Positions 12,637-23,928 of a stretch of 64,000 nt of DNA are shown in pieces. How positions within the stretch are numbered: position 1 is the stretch's first letter; each line of letters starts with the position of its first letter. The DNA is taken from the NCBI GenBank assembly GCA_037974965.1, contig JBBPFI010000009.1, forward strand, positions 620,001-684,000, in the 5' to 3' direction. Under the pieces are notes generated by a model. The model was not told where the DNA came from and searched no databases. It saw only the letters and a list, made by a program, of their open reading frames with translations. A program made the position numbers and the translations under genes. This DNA comes from Dacryopinax spathularia. Taxonomy: Eukaryota > Basidiomycota > Dacrymycetes > Dacrymycetales > Dacrymycetaceae.

Positions 12637-15600
12637 TCAACCATGGGCGCGCATAGGGCGGGTCGGTCCCCTCTGGACCAAATGCGGTGGCAGCTGGAAC
12701 GGTCCTCCAGCCCGACTACCACTTCCCCCCGCAGCCCCAGGCGCACCAGGCATCCTCCCTAACAGATGGTCGGGGATATTCATGGTCTCCTCCCTCCCTC
12801 TCCCCCTCCCCTCCCCTTGCCCCTGACTTTGACCCTGCATCAGCCCCCGCTGCCGCTCCATCTCCCTCTCCCCAGCCTCCCACTCCTCCCACGCCGCCTC
12901 CGAGTCACTCTCCCACTCCTCCTGCTCTCCCTCTTCTCCCTCTTTCGCGTACCCCACCTCTGCCTCCTCCGGAGCTTCCACAGCCTGCTGCTGCTGGCGC
13001 TGCTGCAGAGTCCTGCTCTCAATTTCCTTGCGCTTCTCCTTGCGCACCATTACGCCGCCTTCGTACGCCTTACAAGCCCATTTCACGTACCCGACGTCTT
13101 CCCACCTGGAGCGCATGACCAGCCGATGGTGCAGCAGCTCCACATCCCTGAACAATAGTACAGGTGGGACCGCATCATCGGCCTCCAACTGCGTACGATC
13201 CGCTTGCGGCGCCTTGAGAAGAGGCTTGAACACCAGTGCTTCCTTCACCGGCGGCGCAGGGACCTTGACAGCCTGCGGCGGGAACCGGCGCATAAACACC
13301 CTCACGAGCGAGAGGCTCTCATCGAGCATATCGTTCAGCGCCGTAATCCTCACCATCGCCGACCAGCATCTTTCCGCCACGCGCGCAGCCGCCGAGCCAG
13401 GGCGAGACCTGTCCTCGTCCGACGCCAAAATGCCCAGCTCGGCGGGCACGTTGCGCGAAAGTAGACCCTTGTTGTTCTGCCCTAGCCAGGCGAGCCAGTC
13501 CATCCATACTCTCCGGGCAAAATCGAGCGCTTTGGAGCGTTCTTCTTTCTTCGGGTAGGCGCATCGTTCCAGTGCATATAGATACGTCCTTGCGTTAGGC
13601 AGATAAGATTTGTTGGAAAGCTGGCGGTGGTACTCCGCCATGGCGTTGTCCAGCGAGGCGTGCGCCCAGAAGACGGACTGGAACGAGTTCCAGAGTCTGG
13701 TGGAGGGGACGACGTCCCGGAAGAGGAGCTGGTCTCGCTCGGCTTTTGGGAGACGCTCGGAGGCGCGCTTGCGTTCTTCGAGGATACGGGCCATGAGCGC
13801 TTCGACTTCCCGCAGGACTTCGCCATGACTCTGCGGGACTATGGGGGTGAAGGCGTGTTTTTGCACTTGGACGGGCACGCGTGCGTCTTTCCCTGCTTGC
13901 TCTCCCCCGTCGGCGTCGGTCTTCACTTCCTCGAGAGTGGGAGGCGAAGGCTGGGACTGCTGGTCCACGACCTTGACAGCACCCCGGACATACGGCACCC
14001 GATACGCCGCATACGTCTGAAAAACGCTGCTCATCAACTCCTCGTCCGGCAAGACCCCGCCTCTCTCCGCATCCCTCAGCAGCTCCGCTAAGATCCACCT
14101 CGCCCTCGCCAAGTCCCCAAGCCGCTTCGCGCTCTCAAGAATGGCGGTGTACGTGCCCCTATCTGGCCGGAGGCCGCAGGACGGTTCGTCCCTGTAGCGC
14201 TGGATCATTTCCTGCAAGAGCCGGAACGCTTCGTGCGCTGTCCTCTTCTTGCGTGCGAGAACGAGGATGAGCGCGTTGTAGGCCTCCGTAGTGGGTGCAT
14301 GGCCAGCATCGACAGTCATCTCGATAAACAAGTCCTGCGCCCTCTCCGGCTGAGTCGGCACGTCCATCGCGCACGCCCTGATCATCTCGCTATACAAATG
14401 CGCAGACGGAGTCGGATGCGCCACATATCGCATATGCGCAAACAGGTCCCACGCGAGTGCTCTGTCCCGTGTGGCGCCGATGCCTTTACGCCGGAGGAGA
14501 CCGGAGATTACGTGCGTGTACGTGTCGAGCGAGGCGGGCGTGTTGAGCGCTTCGAGTTGATGGAGTTGGGTGATGGACTCGGCGAGTTGGCCCGCGTGGG
14601 CGAAGGCTTTGATCAGGTAGTCTTGGGGTATTTTCGCTTCTTCGGGAAGCGCTGGGTATGCTGTCAGGTCTGGGCAGGATAAGGGAAAGAGTGGAGCTCA
14701 CTTTTGTTGATATATGCGGTCAGGTCTTGCGTCTCGTGGATCCGCCCTTGGCGGGCGAAGGAATCGAGCACTTCGTGTCTCAGTGAATCGGTGATTGGGT
14801 ATCCAGAAAACTGCGTTTGATCAGTCTCTGCTACTTGTGCCACGATGGGGATGATGCGCTCACCCTCATAAGATGGAAAATCTCCTTCACACTCTCCTTA
14901 TCGCCATACCACACCGCCGCCGCCAGCAGAACACTCCACTCCTCCTTCGTCGCCACCGGCAGCCTAATAGGCGGGGGTACGGCGTCCTTCGGAATAGTAC
15001 CATCTTTTGAACCATGCGACTCGGCCACGAGCGTACGGATCCGCTGGAGTGCCACGGGGTAGGACTTGCGCAGCTCGCGACGGACGGCTTGCTCGCCTTT
15101 TCGCAGGATGGCGGCTTCTTCTTCTGCTGACATGGGGACGGTGCCGACGAGGGGGAAATGTTCCATGAAGAGGTCGAGCCGGGAATCGGGCGCGATAGAG
15201 GTGGGGAGGGCGTTGCTTCCTTGTGGGCCTGCTCGGTGTCAGACCACTGGAACTACTGCATCAAAAAAAAAGCAAGTTGCTCACCAGACGCCTCCAACAA
15301 CCTCTGATAAAGCTTCCTAACCACCTCGAACCCCTTCAACCCCACCGGCTCCTCCTTAGGCGGAGGGATACTCTTCTCAGCCTTCTCGATCGCCTCCCCC
15401 GCACTAGCCAACAGAGCCTCATAAACCCGCTCATAGTCCTCCTCCGTATACTCCGGCAAGTCCCTCGTCAACGCCTCGGCCGCTTCCTGCTTCGCGAGCA
15501 GCTCGAGCTGCAGTTCCCTCTGCAGGTCCGCACGGTGTTTTGCGCTTTCTGCACGGCGGGCTTGGATGATCGGACGTTCTGCGAGCGCCTTTTTGGCAGC

Positions 15601-15810
15601 GCGCTTTTCGCGGCGTTTGCGAAGGATGGTGCGTTCTTGTCGGTTTCTGCGGCCTAGTGCAACGGCAGAGGCCGAAAACTGCCTGCTGGGACCAGCGACT
15701 GCTGTTACCTGAGCGGCCAGCAGCGCCGGCCTGGCGAGATCGACAGTAGCGCGTCGACAAGCATTACAAGCCAAGAAAGAAGGCACAGCGGCCAAAGGAG
15801 TCCTTAGCAT
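12637..15810 (-). CDS. Mitochondrial pentatricopeptide-repeat (PPR) protein
   Basis: Four exons (15810-15285, 15228-14864, 14810-14702, 14660-12637) give 1,007 residues. The N-terminus (MLRTPLAAVPSF onward) is basic and free of acidic residues for about 50 residues, as expected for a mitochondrial targeting peptide. A charged helical region follows. Residues about 330-560 contain degenerate PPR helices, such as PTTEAYNALILVLARKK and LRPDRGTYTAILESAKRLG. Fungal proteins of this type bind mitochondrial RNA for processing, stability or translation; the target here cannot be read from sequence. The C-terminus is acidic, then Gly/Arg/Gln-rich. It is divergent from RFT1 with 307 bases between starts. 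Confidence 0.82.
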
Positions 15811-16117
15811 GGCTGTTACAAGCGAGGAATGGGGGAAGGGAGGACGGGCAGAGGATGGGAGGGATGGGAGGAATGAAAGGGGACGACCAAATTTGGCCGC
15901 GTTTTTCGTTTGCCAGCAACGGCCGGTGGCGCCGTTAGTCACAACACAGCCACAAGAAGCACAGTGTCAGGGTCCATGTGAGTGGGCGCTTCTCGCGTTG
16001 AGCGCGCGTTCCACGTTCGCGCGTCACAGCTGCAACCCTCTCCTCATCGACTTAACTCCTTCCTAGGCTGGCTGATAGGAGAGACTAAGGCAGCGAAGCC
16101 GGCTCGCTCTTCGACCG
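15811..16117. promoter_or_regulatory. Shared divergent intergenic region (PPR gene / RFT1)
   Basis: These 307 bases hold the promoters of two oppositely transcribed genes. A purine-rich block lies at 15821-15880 (pyrimidine-rich for the PPR gene). I see no clear TATA element. Confidence 0.4.
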
Positions 16118-17985
16118 ATGTCCAACGCCCACCGGGCCCAAACGGACAACCTAAGCCGAGCGACCCTCCTCTCCGCCTCACTAGCCACAGCCTCCTCACT
16201 CGTCCTCCTCCAGCTCCTCTCCCGGCTCGTCACTTTCATCCTCAACCAAGCATTAGTCCGGCTCGCCCCGCCCGAAGTGTTCGGCACCGCTAGTGTTCAA
16301 TTCGACTTATTGCTCGCGACGATCTTGTTCTTGTCGAGGGAAGGGGTGAGGAATGCGCTGTTGAGGGCTAATGAGGGGCAGGCTACGCCTGGAGGGGAGG
16401 GAGGGGTGGGTTCGGAGGAGGGAAAGAGGAAAGCGGATCAGGTGGCTAATGTCGCTCTCCTGCCTGTGTATGCGGGGCTGCCGCTGGCGGTGGGGACCTC
16501 ACTCGTATATCTGTATACCACCACAGCGGAGACGCGACAACAGCCGTTCTTTATCACTTCTGTCTGGCTCTACGCTCTTGGCGCATTTCTGGTCCTCCTG
16601 GCCGAACCGCTCCACATACGAGCGGTCAACGAACTGCGCATGGGTGTCCGGGTCCGTGCAGAGGGCACGGGCGTGGTGGCGAACAGCATCGCCACTTTCC
16701 TCGTTATGTTCCTCGGCGGTCCTCGGTTTGCTCTGGCGGCGTTTGCGGTCGGGAAAGTGGTTTACGGGATCACACTGCTCGCTGTCTATATCTGGGAGTA
16801 TCGGGCTGAGTCGCCCTTTTACTCGCTCTGGCCTAAGAAGACGACGGAGAAAGTGCACGGCAAGTGCGTACCCCCTCCCTCTGCCCCTCTGCAGGATGCT
16901 GCTAACCATATGAGAACAGCACCCGAACGAGGTACTTCGACCCCCATCTCCTCCGCCTCTCACTAGCAATGTCCGGCCAGGGAGTGGTCAAGCATTTCCT
17001 CACCGAGGGAGACTCGTTGATCCTTTCCCGCGTCAGCTCGCTGAAGGATCAGGGAGGGTACGCAGTAGCGAACAACTACGGTGCGTCCGCTTTAATGGTT
17101 CCGTCTCTTGAGTACCATAACAGCTGTCCCGCACAGGCTCACTCGTCGCACGTATCGTCTTCCTCCCAATGGAGGAAACGTCCCGGCTGTTCTTCTCCAA
17201 AACCCTCTCTTCGCCCGACTCCCCCGCTGCTCAGTCAGCCGACTCCTTGCAATCCGCCGCTGACGTCCTCACCACCCTGTTGCTGTTCGACACCCACCTA
17301 GCGCTCTTCTTCCTCTCCCTCGGCCCACCCCTAGTCCCCACCCTCCTCACGTTCCTCCTCCCCCGACGCTACCTCTCCACCTCAGCCCCGCAAGTCCTCG
17401 CAGCCTACAGCCTCTACCTCCCCACCATGGCCTATAACGGGATCCTCGAATCCTTCTTCGCCTCCACAGCCGAGCAGCCCGACCTGCAAGCTCAAGCTCA
17501 AGCGATGCTTGGGTTTAGCGCTGCGTTCTTGTTGGCCGCGTTGGGGTTTATGCGCGGGTTGGGGTGGGGGGAGGTGGGGTTGGTTTATGCTAATACGCTG
17601 AATCTTGCTCTGCGGGCGCTTTATAGTTGGACGTACATCAGGCGATATTTCCGGCAACGCGGGCAAGCGGGGCTCGTCAGCCTGAAGCGAGCAAGTCCGC
17701 CGCTGGCGGTCTGGATCATTTTTGCACTGGCGGCTCTGGTGGTCCGGGTGAGTCAGCAGAGGATGCAAGATTCCCTCCAGGGAAGTCTACTGCATATTGC
17801 AGTGGGGGTGGCGTGCGGCCTAGTTTGTTTAGCTGTCTGGTGAGTCTTTTGTTTCTGTGAAATGATGTGCGAAATGAGGCTGACTCCATCCCGCGCTGCC
17901 GTGGGGACGCGTACGTAGCACCGGCACGCAGCGCGCAGCAATGGGGAACATCATTTCCCTCGTCAGGAAGAAGAAAGAGCAATAG
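16118..17985 (+). CDS. RFT1: RFT1, ER membrane protein of N-glycan lipid-linked oligosaccharide assembly
   Basis: Exons 16118-16863, 16920-17080, 17137-17839 and probably 17919-17985 give 558 residues, close to the usual length of the family. RFT1 acts in the ER membrane in the Man5GlcNAc2-PP-dolichol translocation step of N-glycosylation; whether it is itself the flippase is debated. Around a dozen hydrophobic segments are visible. Conserved parts include LSREGVRNALLR near the N-terminus, SGQGVVKHFLTEGD and FLPMEETSR. Without the last exon the frame would stop at 17841-17843, but that stop lies across a perfect GTGAGT donor. Splicing to the acceptor at 17916-17918 adds a tail ending in KKKEQ, which places lysines at -3 and -4 like a dilysine ER-retrieval signal. 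The last exon is inferred. Confidence 0.92.
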
Positions 17986-18423
17986 AGCGTCCGACGGCCT
18001 ATGGACATTGTCACGAGTACCATAAACACTACCGAGATAGATAATGCACATGTTTCTGCACAGAGCAGAGCGAAGAAGATAACGGTCCCCTCTCGAGAGG
18101 GTGATAAAATACCTAACCATGCCAAGAATAATATCGTACCCTATCAGTAGTCCCTTATAAGGGAAGCCAAACGAGTCAGACCCTATCGCAAGCGCCCATG
18201 CCAAGCCTAAACCCGCGTACATGCGTACATTACCTGCAAGGTCGCCGGCCGGGGAGAGGGATGCCAAGCTCCAGTCCTTTCCGCCCCACCGTGATTTCCC
18301 CGACTAGACTAGACCAGACTACACTGGGCGATATCTTACTACCACTGCTAGACGGCTTGATACCACCCGACCACCAGCTGCACTAGACTGTCCCGAGGAG
18401 TAAAGAGGAGAGAGAGAGAGAGC
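17986..18423. other. Intergenic region between RFT1 and dehydratase copy 2
   Basis: These 438 bases hold the 3' end of RFT1 and the promoter of the second dehydratase. A run of GA dinucleotides (18410-18421) sits immediately before the ATG at 18424. The hydrophobic minus-strand frame here has no homology I recognise. Confidence 0.5.
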
Positions 18424-19948
18424 ATGGGCCTCCGCCGTCGGCTTACTTCCCGACCTTCCACCCCCACCCGCGCGCACTCACACCGCTCTGAGCCGCTGCA
18501 TACGGATATCGACACCGAAAAGCCTCTCTACATAAAAACGCCCCTGCTGTGGTCGCCCAAGATCTCCGAGAGGCTGGGGTGTGATGTCTACCTTAAGCTA
18601 GAGGTGCGCCTACTTTTCTCCTCGCCTGCTTAGGGCTATGATGGGGAGGGACTGATGATGTCTCTTGGTGTGGGGGTAGAACTTGCAACCACCACAGTCG
18701 TTCAAGTATCGCGGTATCTCGCTCTTTGCCCAAAGGGCACTGGAGGAACACGGTCCGAGCGTGCATCTGATCTCAGCGTCGAGCGGGAATGCAGGTCTCG
18801 CACTGGCCTACACGTCCCGACAGCTAGGGGTGAGGTGTTCGGTGTATATCCCCGCTCCGGCGGTGAAGATCCGGCAAGCCCTTGAGCGGGAGGGCGCTGA
18901 AGTGGTTGTAGGTGGGGAGGAGTATATTGATGCGCTGAACGCAGCTAAGAAGGCGTTCGAGAGCGAGAAACATGCGTGAGTCGGCGCACGTTCTCCGTCC
19001 ACTTGCTGGCTAGTGCTCATGAGAGGATGTGGTGAATAGGGTGTTGGTGCCTTCATACGGTACGACCTTCATCAGATAGCTGGAAGGTTGAGGAACGCTG
19101 ACTTTTGAGGGGATTATAGATGATCCGATTATCTGGGAAGGACATTCGTCCATGGTACATGAGATTAAGAGGCAGCTGCCGTCTGGTGATAGGCCAGCAG
19201 CGATCTTCTGCGCTGTTGGTGGTGGTGGGCTTCTGGGCGGGATCTTGCAGGGCTGCACCGACGTCGGCTGGCCGGACGGTACGTGCCTGAGCTCCTACAA
19301 TATTCGCATCGGCTGATCTGAGTTACGGCTTTTAGTGACGATCGTCGGCTGTGAGACCGTCGGCTCCAACTGTTTTCACCGAACAATGGTCGCCAACACC
19401 ACCTTTGCGAGCGAAAAGGGTAAAACACCCATCATACCCGCCTCGCTCGCACAGGGCGTAACGTTGCACACCGACGGATCCGTTAAGATCGCTTCGCTCG
19501 ACAAGCTGTCTTCGCGCGCTGCCTCGTTGGGCGCGACGGCGCCTTCGACTAGAGTGGTTGCGACGGCGCTGAAGAGGGGGAGGATGTGTTGCGTTTCGGT
19601 GCCGGATCAGCTGGGGATGGAGGCGTGTGGGTTGTTTGCCGGTACGCTCGTTCCCCTATTTCCAGACAGGCGGCAGGCTGAACGAGAGTAGATGAGCATA
19701 AGATGCTCGTAGAACTGGCATGCGCGACCGCCCTCGTCCCAGCGTACAACCCCGAACTGTTTCGCGCCATCCTGCCCCGACAGCCGATGATGGAGAACGA
19801 CAGGAATACACCACGCCCAGTCGTGTTCGTTATTTGTGGAGGGGCGAAGATCTCAGTGCACGAAGTGGAGGAGTACGAGCGGATCGGGGCGAAGGAGGCG
19901 TCGCATAACCGGTTCGCATTTATAGATCGCACGAAGACGCTTTGGTAG
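18424..19948 (+). CDS. L-serine/L-threonine dehydratase, PLP type II (copy 2)
   Basis: Six exons (18424-18603, 18680-18975, 19040-19059, 19120-19278, 19336-19641, 19692-19948) encode 405 residues. The PLP lysine is K69 in SFKYRG, followed by SSGNAG, VGGGGLLGG and the C-terminal FVICGGAKIS. It carries an N-terminal extension of about 22 residues relative to copy 1, basic at its start. The third exon is only 20 bases. Two intron positions match copy 1 exactly (before VLVP and before EHKM). The three others occur only here, so copy 1 has probably lost introns. Copy 2 lacks the Ser-rich insert of copy 1. The duplicates are separated by the PPR gene and RFT1. Whether they differ in substrate or regulation is unknown. 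Confidence 0.9.
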
Positions 19949-20032
19949 ACTTTGTTTTGATTACCCGATAGATACACCAATACTGAGACAAAAGGCCGAA
20001 GCGGAAATACTGTACACGCGCATATGGGGAGA

Positions 20033-21244
20033 TCATACTGGAGAAACGCCGGCCATTGAGCCGCCTGCAGACGCCTCCTTCTCTTCGTCGTGACCTCGTT
20101 CCAGTTCTTCCGCTTGTCGAGTTGGCATCGATACGTGGAAGCTGCTGGAGTGACTTTCCGAGGCGGCGGCTTGGTCTGACGGAAGACCTGAAAGCTGAGA
20201 GATGCCGAGTCCAATGCGGACGATAACAAGCGAGAAGGATATTCCCTGTATATCGCTGTGAGGTTACGCAGACCTGGCGAGACTACTGAGCAACGTACAA
20301 GCATGCTGTTCAGCTGAAACCTCTTTAGTAAGCCGATCCATGGCGTCTTTCGATAGAGGACTCACAATATCCACAAGAATATTCGAAAGAAGCCCTTCGG
20401 CGACATGTATCGTGATAGCGTACGCAATCAAGGTGATCAAATACAATGCACCCGATTCCAAGATGATCGTAGCGACGGTCTGGAACGCCTTCTCCTCCGG
20501 CCTCGACCTCGCAACATGGGCTCGCCAGATCCGCCAGACGATCATGGCTGTCGTTAGGATCGTCTGGGTGAGGGAGATGGCGATGAACGTCCAGTCGGAG
20601 GTGGAGACGACTTCTAGTGTTTCTGGGGTGCTTAGGGTCACTTGTTGCAGACGACCGATGGTTATGCCCATGAAGACTGTATGCTTTGTCAGTGTCGGGA
20701 ACGAAGCGACCTCGTGGAAGTAATACCAGCCGATGTCACCCAAAGCGCGATGTTGGGTAGCACAAAGATAATGCGCCGGTTGTACACGATCCAGCAGCGG
20801 TAGATCTGTATGTCATCAGCGAGGATGAGATGAAGTTCCATCCAGGAAGGGAAGCGACTGACTAGGAGGAAGTCAGCAAGCACAACGTTCACCCCAATGA
20901 GCGCGGCATGAGCCATGTACTTTGGCAGTGATAGCTCCGCAAAGTATATGGCTGCCTCGATTTTCGTTGGAGATCCTATGAACCCATCCAGGATACGCGA
21001 GAAAGACAGGGCGATGACCACCGTCTCAAGGATGAACATCAAGATGGACAAGACGATGAGGACGACATTCTTTCGCCGTGAGCCGCGCTGAAAGACAAGA
21101 ACGTAGATGGTGAGGATGAAGAGAGTGACATGTGCCCCTGCACCGACATCAGCAAGCCATTGACGGACACCTGAGGGTATCCATACCATAGAAAATGGTG
21201 GACAGGAAAATCCCGTACAGCATGCAAGTGTTGAGATCGTACAT
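20033..21244 (-). CDS. Multi-pass membrane protein of an agaricomycete family
   Basis: Six exons (21244-21187, 21137-20863, 20805-20727, 20676-20366, 20313-20299, 20245-20033) give 316 residues with about seven hydrophobic helices. Landmarks are LYGIFLSTIFYG in helix 1, IYRCWIVYNRR after helix 3, and FSLVIVRIGLG in the last helix. This arrangement is typical of a large, uncharacterised agaricomycete family that resembles receptors in topology; function is unknown. The fifth exon is only 15 bases (LNSML); leaving it out loses five residues and bypassing both flanking introns brings stops. The tail is hydrophilic and acidic, without a retention signal. It ends tail-to-tail with dehydratase copy 2, 84 bases away. 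Confidence 0.8.
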
Positions 21245-21759
21245 TGTTGCAAGACCTCTAACTGAATGGGTTGAGGGTACCGTGAGACATGCTCAGGCAG
21301 CCTCCCCCTCTAATAAGACGGGGAAACCGTTTTACGCTGAGAAATTGTCGGAGTTCTGAGAAGAAAATAGTATATGACGAAGCTTTGATGATCTGATGGA
21401 TGCTAGATAACGATGAGCCAAGCTGGGGCAGGAAGCTAAAAACAGCTTTTCGTACCTGCCGCTTATCCGGGCTAAAGTAATTAGCTGATGAGATGGGGGG
21501 TTATTCATGGAGCATCAGAAAAACTTGTGCTGGGCGACCAGCGGAACCGACAACTTGTGATACCAGCATCGTGCACTTTCTCGCCTTGTCCGATGGGTGC
21601 ATGTGTAAGTTGAGGGTAGCTTGCCTTCTGCCGCGGGTTGAGCGCACAGCCGGTCTTCTTAAGGCATGTTTGCGCGTGCGGATCAATCATGGTCGCTAAC
21701 GAATGACAAGGCCTGCTGCGTTAGCTCATCGACATTACCTTTCTTGTAAGCAAACGACC
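21245..21759. other. Intergenic region
   Basis: These 515 bases lie between two divergent start codons (membrane protein on the minus strand, DUF7053-like protein on the plus strand). I find no gene or repeat here. It must include both promoters. Confidence 0.5.
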
Positions 21760-22257
21760 ATGTTCACGACTACCCACACCACTACGATGACGAGAGTTAT
21801 GCCCTTTCCAATGGAATCAGTGCTCCGTGTACTGCATTCACCAAAAGAGCTTATGCTGCTCACCCCTGGTGTCGTGTCCGCCACGCAGTCACCAACCGAT
21901 CCGTCTCTCTGGACGTTCGAAACGGAGTCCTCTCATCTTTGCGGCTTATACACATCAAGTGCTCGTTACGACACGACCTATGCGCCGACCGAGGATGGAT
22001 CCACGTTTCACGTCACGGCTGCTCTGGGCGTGAGCACGTCTGGCAAGTGGACGTGCAAGGAGGTCCAGCCACTCGAGCATGCAGCAGCAGACGTCTCTGC
22101 CGCGGCACCAAAGTGGACAGAGGTGACGGAGACTGCGACTATCGTCGGTCCATCATTTCTTATGGGCTTGATCGTTTCAATACGGAAGAAGAGCCATGAG
22201 GTGCTCATCGTGAGGATAGAGGAACGGATTAGGGCTGATGAGGCAAAGCAGTCGTAG
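21760..22257 (+). CDS. DUF7053-like small protein (START/cyclase-like fold)
   Basis: A single exon gives 165 residues. I chose the ATG of MFTTTHTTTMTRVMPFP, because upstream in-frame codons do not fit the family. The pattern of an early TTTH stretch, a PMESVLRVLHSPKELMLLTP helix and then alternating beta strands (LWTFETESSHL, TFHVTAALG) resembles fungal DUF7053 proteins, which are related in fold to polyketide cyclases and START-like lipid-binding proteins. Substrate and role are unknown. A hydrophobic stretch (GPSFLMGLIV) near the C-terminus could line a cavity. Confidence 0.7.
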   Translation: MFTTTHTTTMTRVMPFPMESVLRVLHSPKELMLLTPGVVSATQSPTDPSLWTFETESSHLCGLYTSSARYDTTYAPTEDGSTFHVTAALGVSTSGKWTCKEVQPLEHAAADVSAAAPKWTEVTETATIVGPSFLMGLIVSIRKKSHEVLIVRIEERIRADEAKQS

Positions 22258-22502
22258 CATTGGGCGATCTCGAGTAGGAAATACGCATCCACAGCCGCTG
22301 TATTGGTCGGGGTAGACGACATCGGGAGAGATAGACATTCAATTCAATCACTGACGGACTTCATCAGTGATGGATCTCACGGTCATCATGCCTTGGTCAC
22401 GTGACGCGGCGTGTCCTTGAGGAATGTCATTACAGACTCACGCGTCGTCCGCGTGTCCTCATCTCAGTCACTCTATCTTCCGTTCACCCAGCTGCGACGA
22501 CA

Positions 22503-23645
22503 ATGTCCTCTTCTCCGCTTCAGCGAAACCAGAGACCAATAAAACGTACCTACGGATCTTCGAATCGTCTAAAGAGCTTTCCATTATCATCACCAAGATC
22601 AACAGCATCATGGACACCATCATCTCCACCGCCGTCGAGTCCAACACCGTTACCAGGGAAGGAGAACAAACCAAGGACCGACAGAACCATCTCTTATGAT
22701 ATCAAGCAATCTACACTACTTAGTCAGCTGAGCGCCAAGAGAAAGGCATCCGCGCTATACGATGAAATACCGGGAGCGAGCAAGACGTTAGAATCCTTCT
22801 TTACGACTTCGTCTATACGGCCTGCTAAGAAGCCGAAGCTTGCGTCGATCCCAGCATGTAACAAGAAAACTGAACATACACAATCGCTGGTGCAAATGCA
22901 TCTGGCTCTGTCCTCAAAGCCAATCGTTCGTACTTGCTCAGTCTGCAATCTCAGCTACACTATCGGCACACCGGAAGACGAGGAATTACACAAGAAACAT
23001 CACGCCCGCGTACTGGCAGGAGTAGAATGGACGAAAGGTGAAGAGACGGCGAAAGGAGTTGAGGTCATTGAGGAGAGTGTTGTGGTTGGCAAGGGGAAGG
23101 AGAAGGGCAAGGGGCGAATACTGGCTTTCGAGGGCCGGTGCACTGGACGATTGAGGACAAAGCTGGATACGCTGCTCGAGACGGTCAATACGGAGCTTAC
23201 AGCGCCTTCATTATCGGACAACGCTCTGGCATCGTCGAAGATCTTCATATTCGTGTTGCCAACCGGCACAACCACCAAGGAGAGGATAGTGGGCTGCGTT
23301 GCCGCACAAAGGATCGAGACGGCTATGCGTGTCGTCAACAAAACCGTTGAGGATGGCTCGGGAGACGGAAAGGCGGTTATGATTGACAGCGATGACGGTG
23401 GCCTCTTCTGCGACCCCACACCTCTGCCAACGCCTCTGGGCATCTCGCGACTATGGACCTCAGCGCAACATCGGAAGAAAGGCATCGCAACGCTGCTCCT
23501 GAACGCGGCGTGCAGGCGGACGATCTACAGCTGCGAACTTGATCCGACAAAGGGGCAGGTCGCCTTCAGCCAGCCGACTAATAGTGGGAGAGCGGTCATG
23601 ATGCGGTGGGGTAGGGGAGGTTGCCGAATCTTTACGGAAAGTTGA
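22503..23645 (+). CDS. ECO1: ECO1, cohesin Smc3 N-acetyltransferase
   Basis: A single exon gives 380 residues. Eco1/ESCO proteins acetylate Smc3 during S phase to establish sister-chromatid cohesion. The N-terminal 110 residues are basic and disordered. A degenerate PCNA-interacting motif (KTLESFF, residues 94-100) is present. The zinc finger follows: C145-x2-C148 and histidines at 163-167. The acetyltransferase domain has its signature near the C-terminus: GISRLWTSAQHRKKGIA with the acetyl-CoA loop, then CELDPTKGQVAFSQPT and GRAVMMRWG. The start at 22503 gives a good context; an upstream in-frame start would only add unconserved residues. Confidence 0.93.
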   Translation: MSSSPLQRNQRPIKRTYGSSNRLKSFPLSSPRSTASWTPSSPPPSSPTPLPGKENKPRTDRTISYDIKQSTLLSQLSAKRKASALYDEIPGASKTLESFFTTSSIRPAKKPKLASIPACNKKTEHTQSLVQMHLALSSKPIVRTCSVCNLSYTIGTPEDEELHKKHHARVLAGVEWTKGEETAKGVEVIEESVVVGKGKEKGKGRILAFEGRCTGRLRTKLDTLLETVNTELTAPSLSDNALASSKIFIFVLPTGTTTKERIVGCVAAQRIETAMRVVNKTVEDGSGDGKAVMIDSDDGGLFCDPTPLPTPLGISRLWTSAQHRKKGIATLLLNAACRRTIYSCELDPTKGQVAFSQPTNSGRAVMMRWGRGGCRIFTES

Positions 23646-23928
23646 CATGATGATCTTATGACAAATCAAGACGCAGGTAGTTAGACTACGATGTATGCTA
23701 TTCTAGCGTTTTCGCTGTGCAACCACAGTTCAGAGGATAAAACATGACATTTGCAGGGTCTGATGGCGTGATATGCTGGGTTGTATGGAGGGTGATGAAA
23801 ACAATGCGATGTGAGTATAGGAAGATATGCAAGGAGGAATGACTCTGGGAAGACGCATCAAGACGCCACATCTAGAGCGGACAGGAAACTGAGAACAACA
23901 ACCGTTATCGTACACGACTATCCGGGCT

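Noticed and set aside
17716-18267. Hydrophobic minus-strand frame between RFT1 and dehydratase copy 2
   Set aside because: It overlaps the RFT1 3' exons, uses a weak start, and shows no homology or codon pattern of its own.
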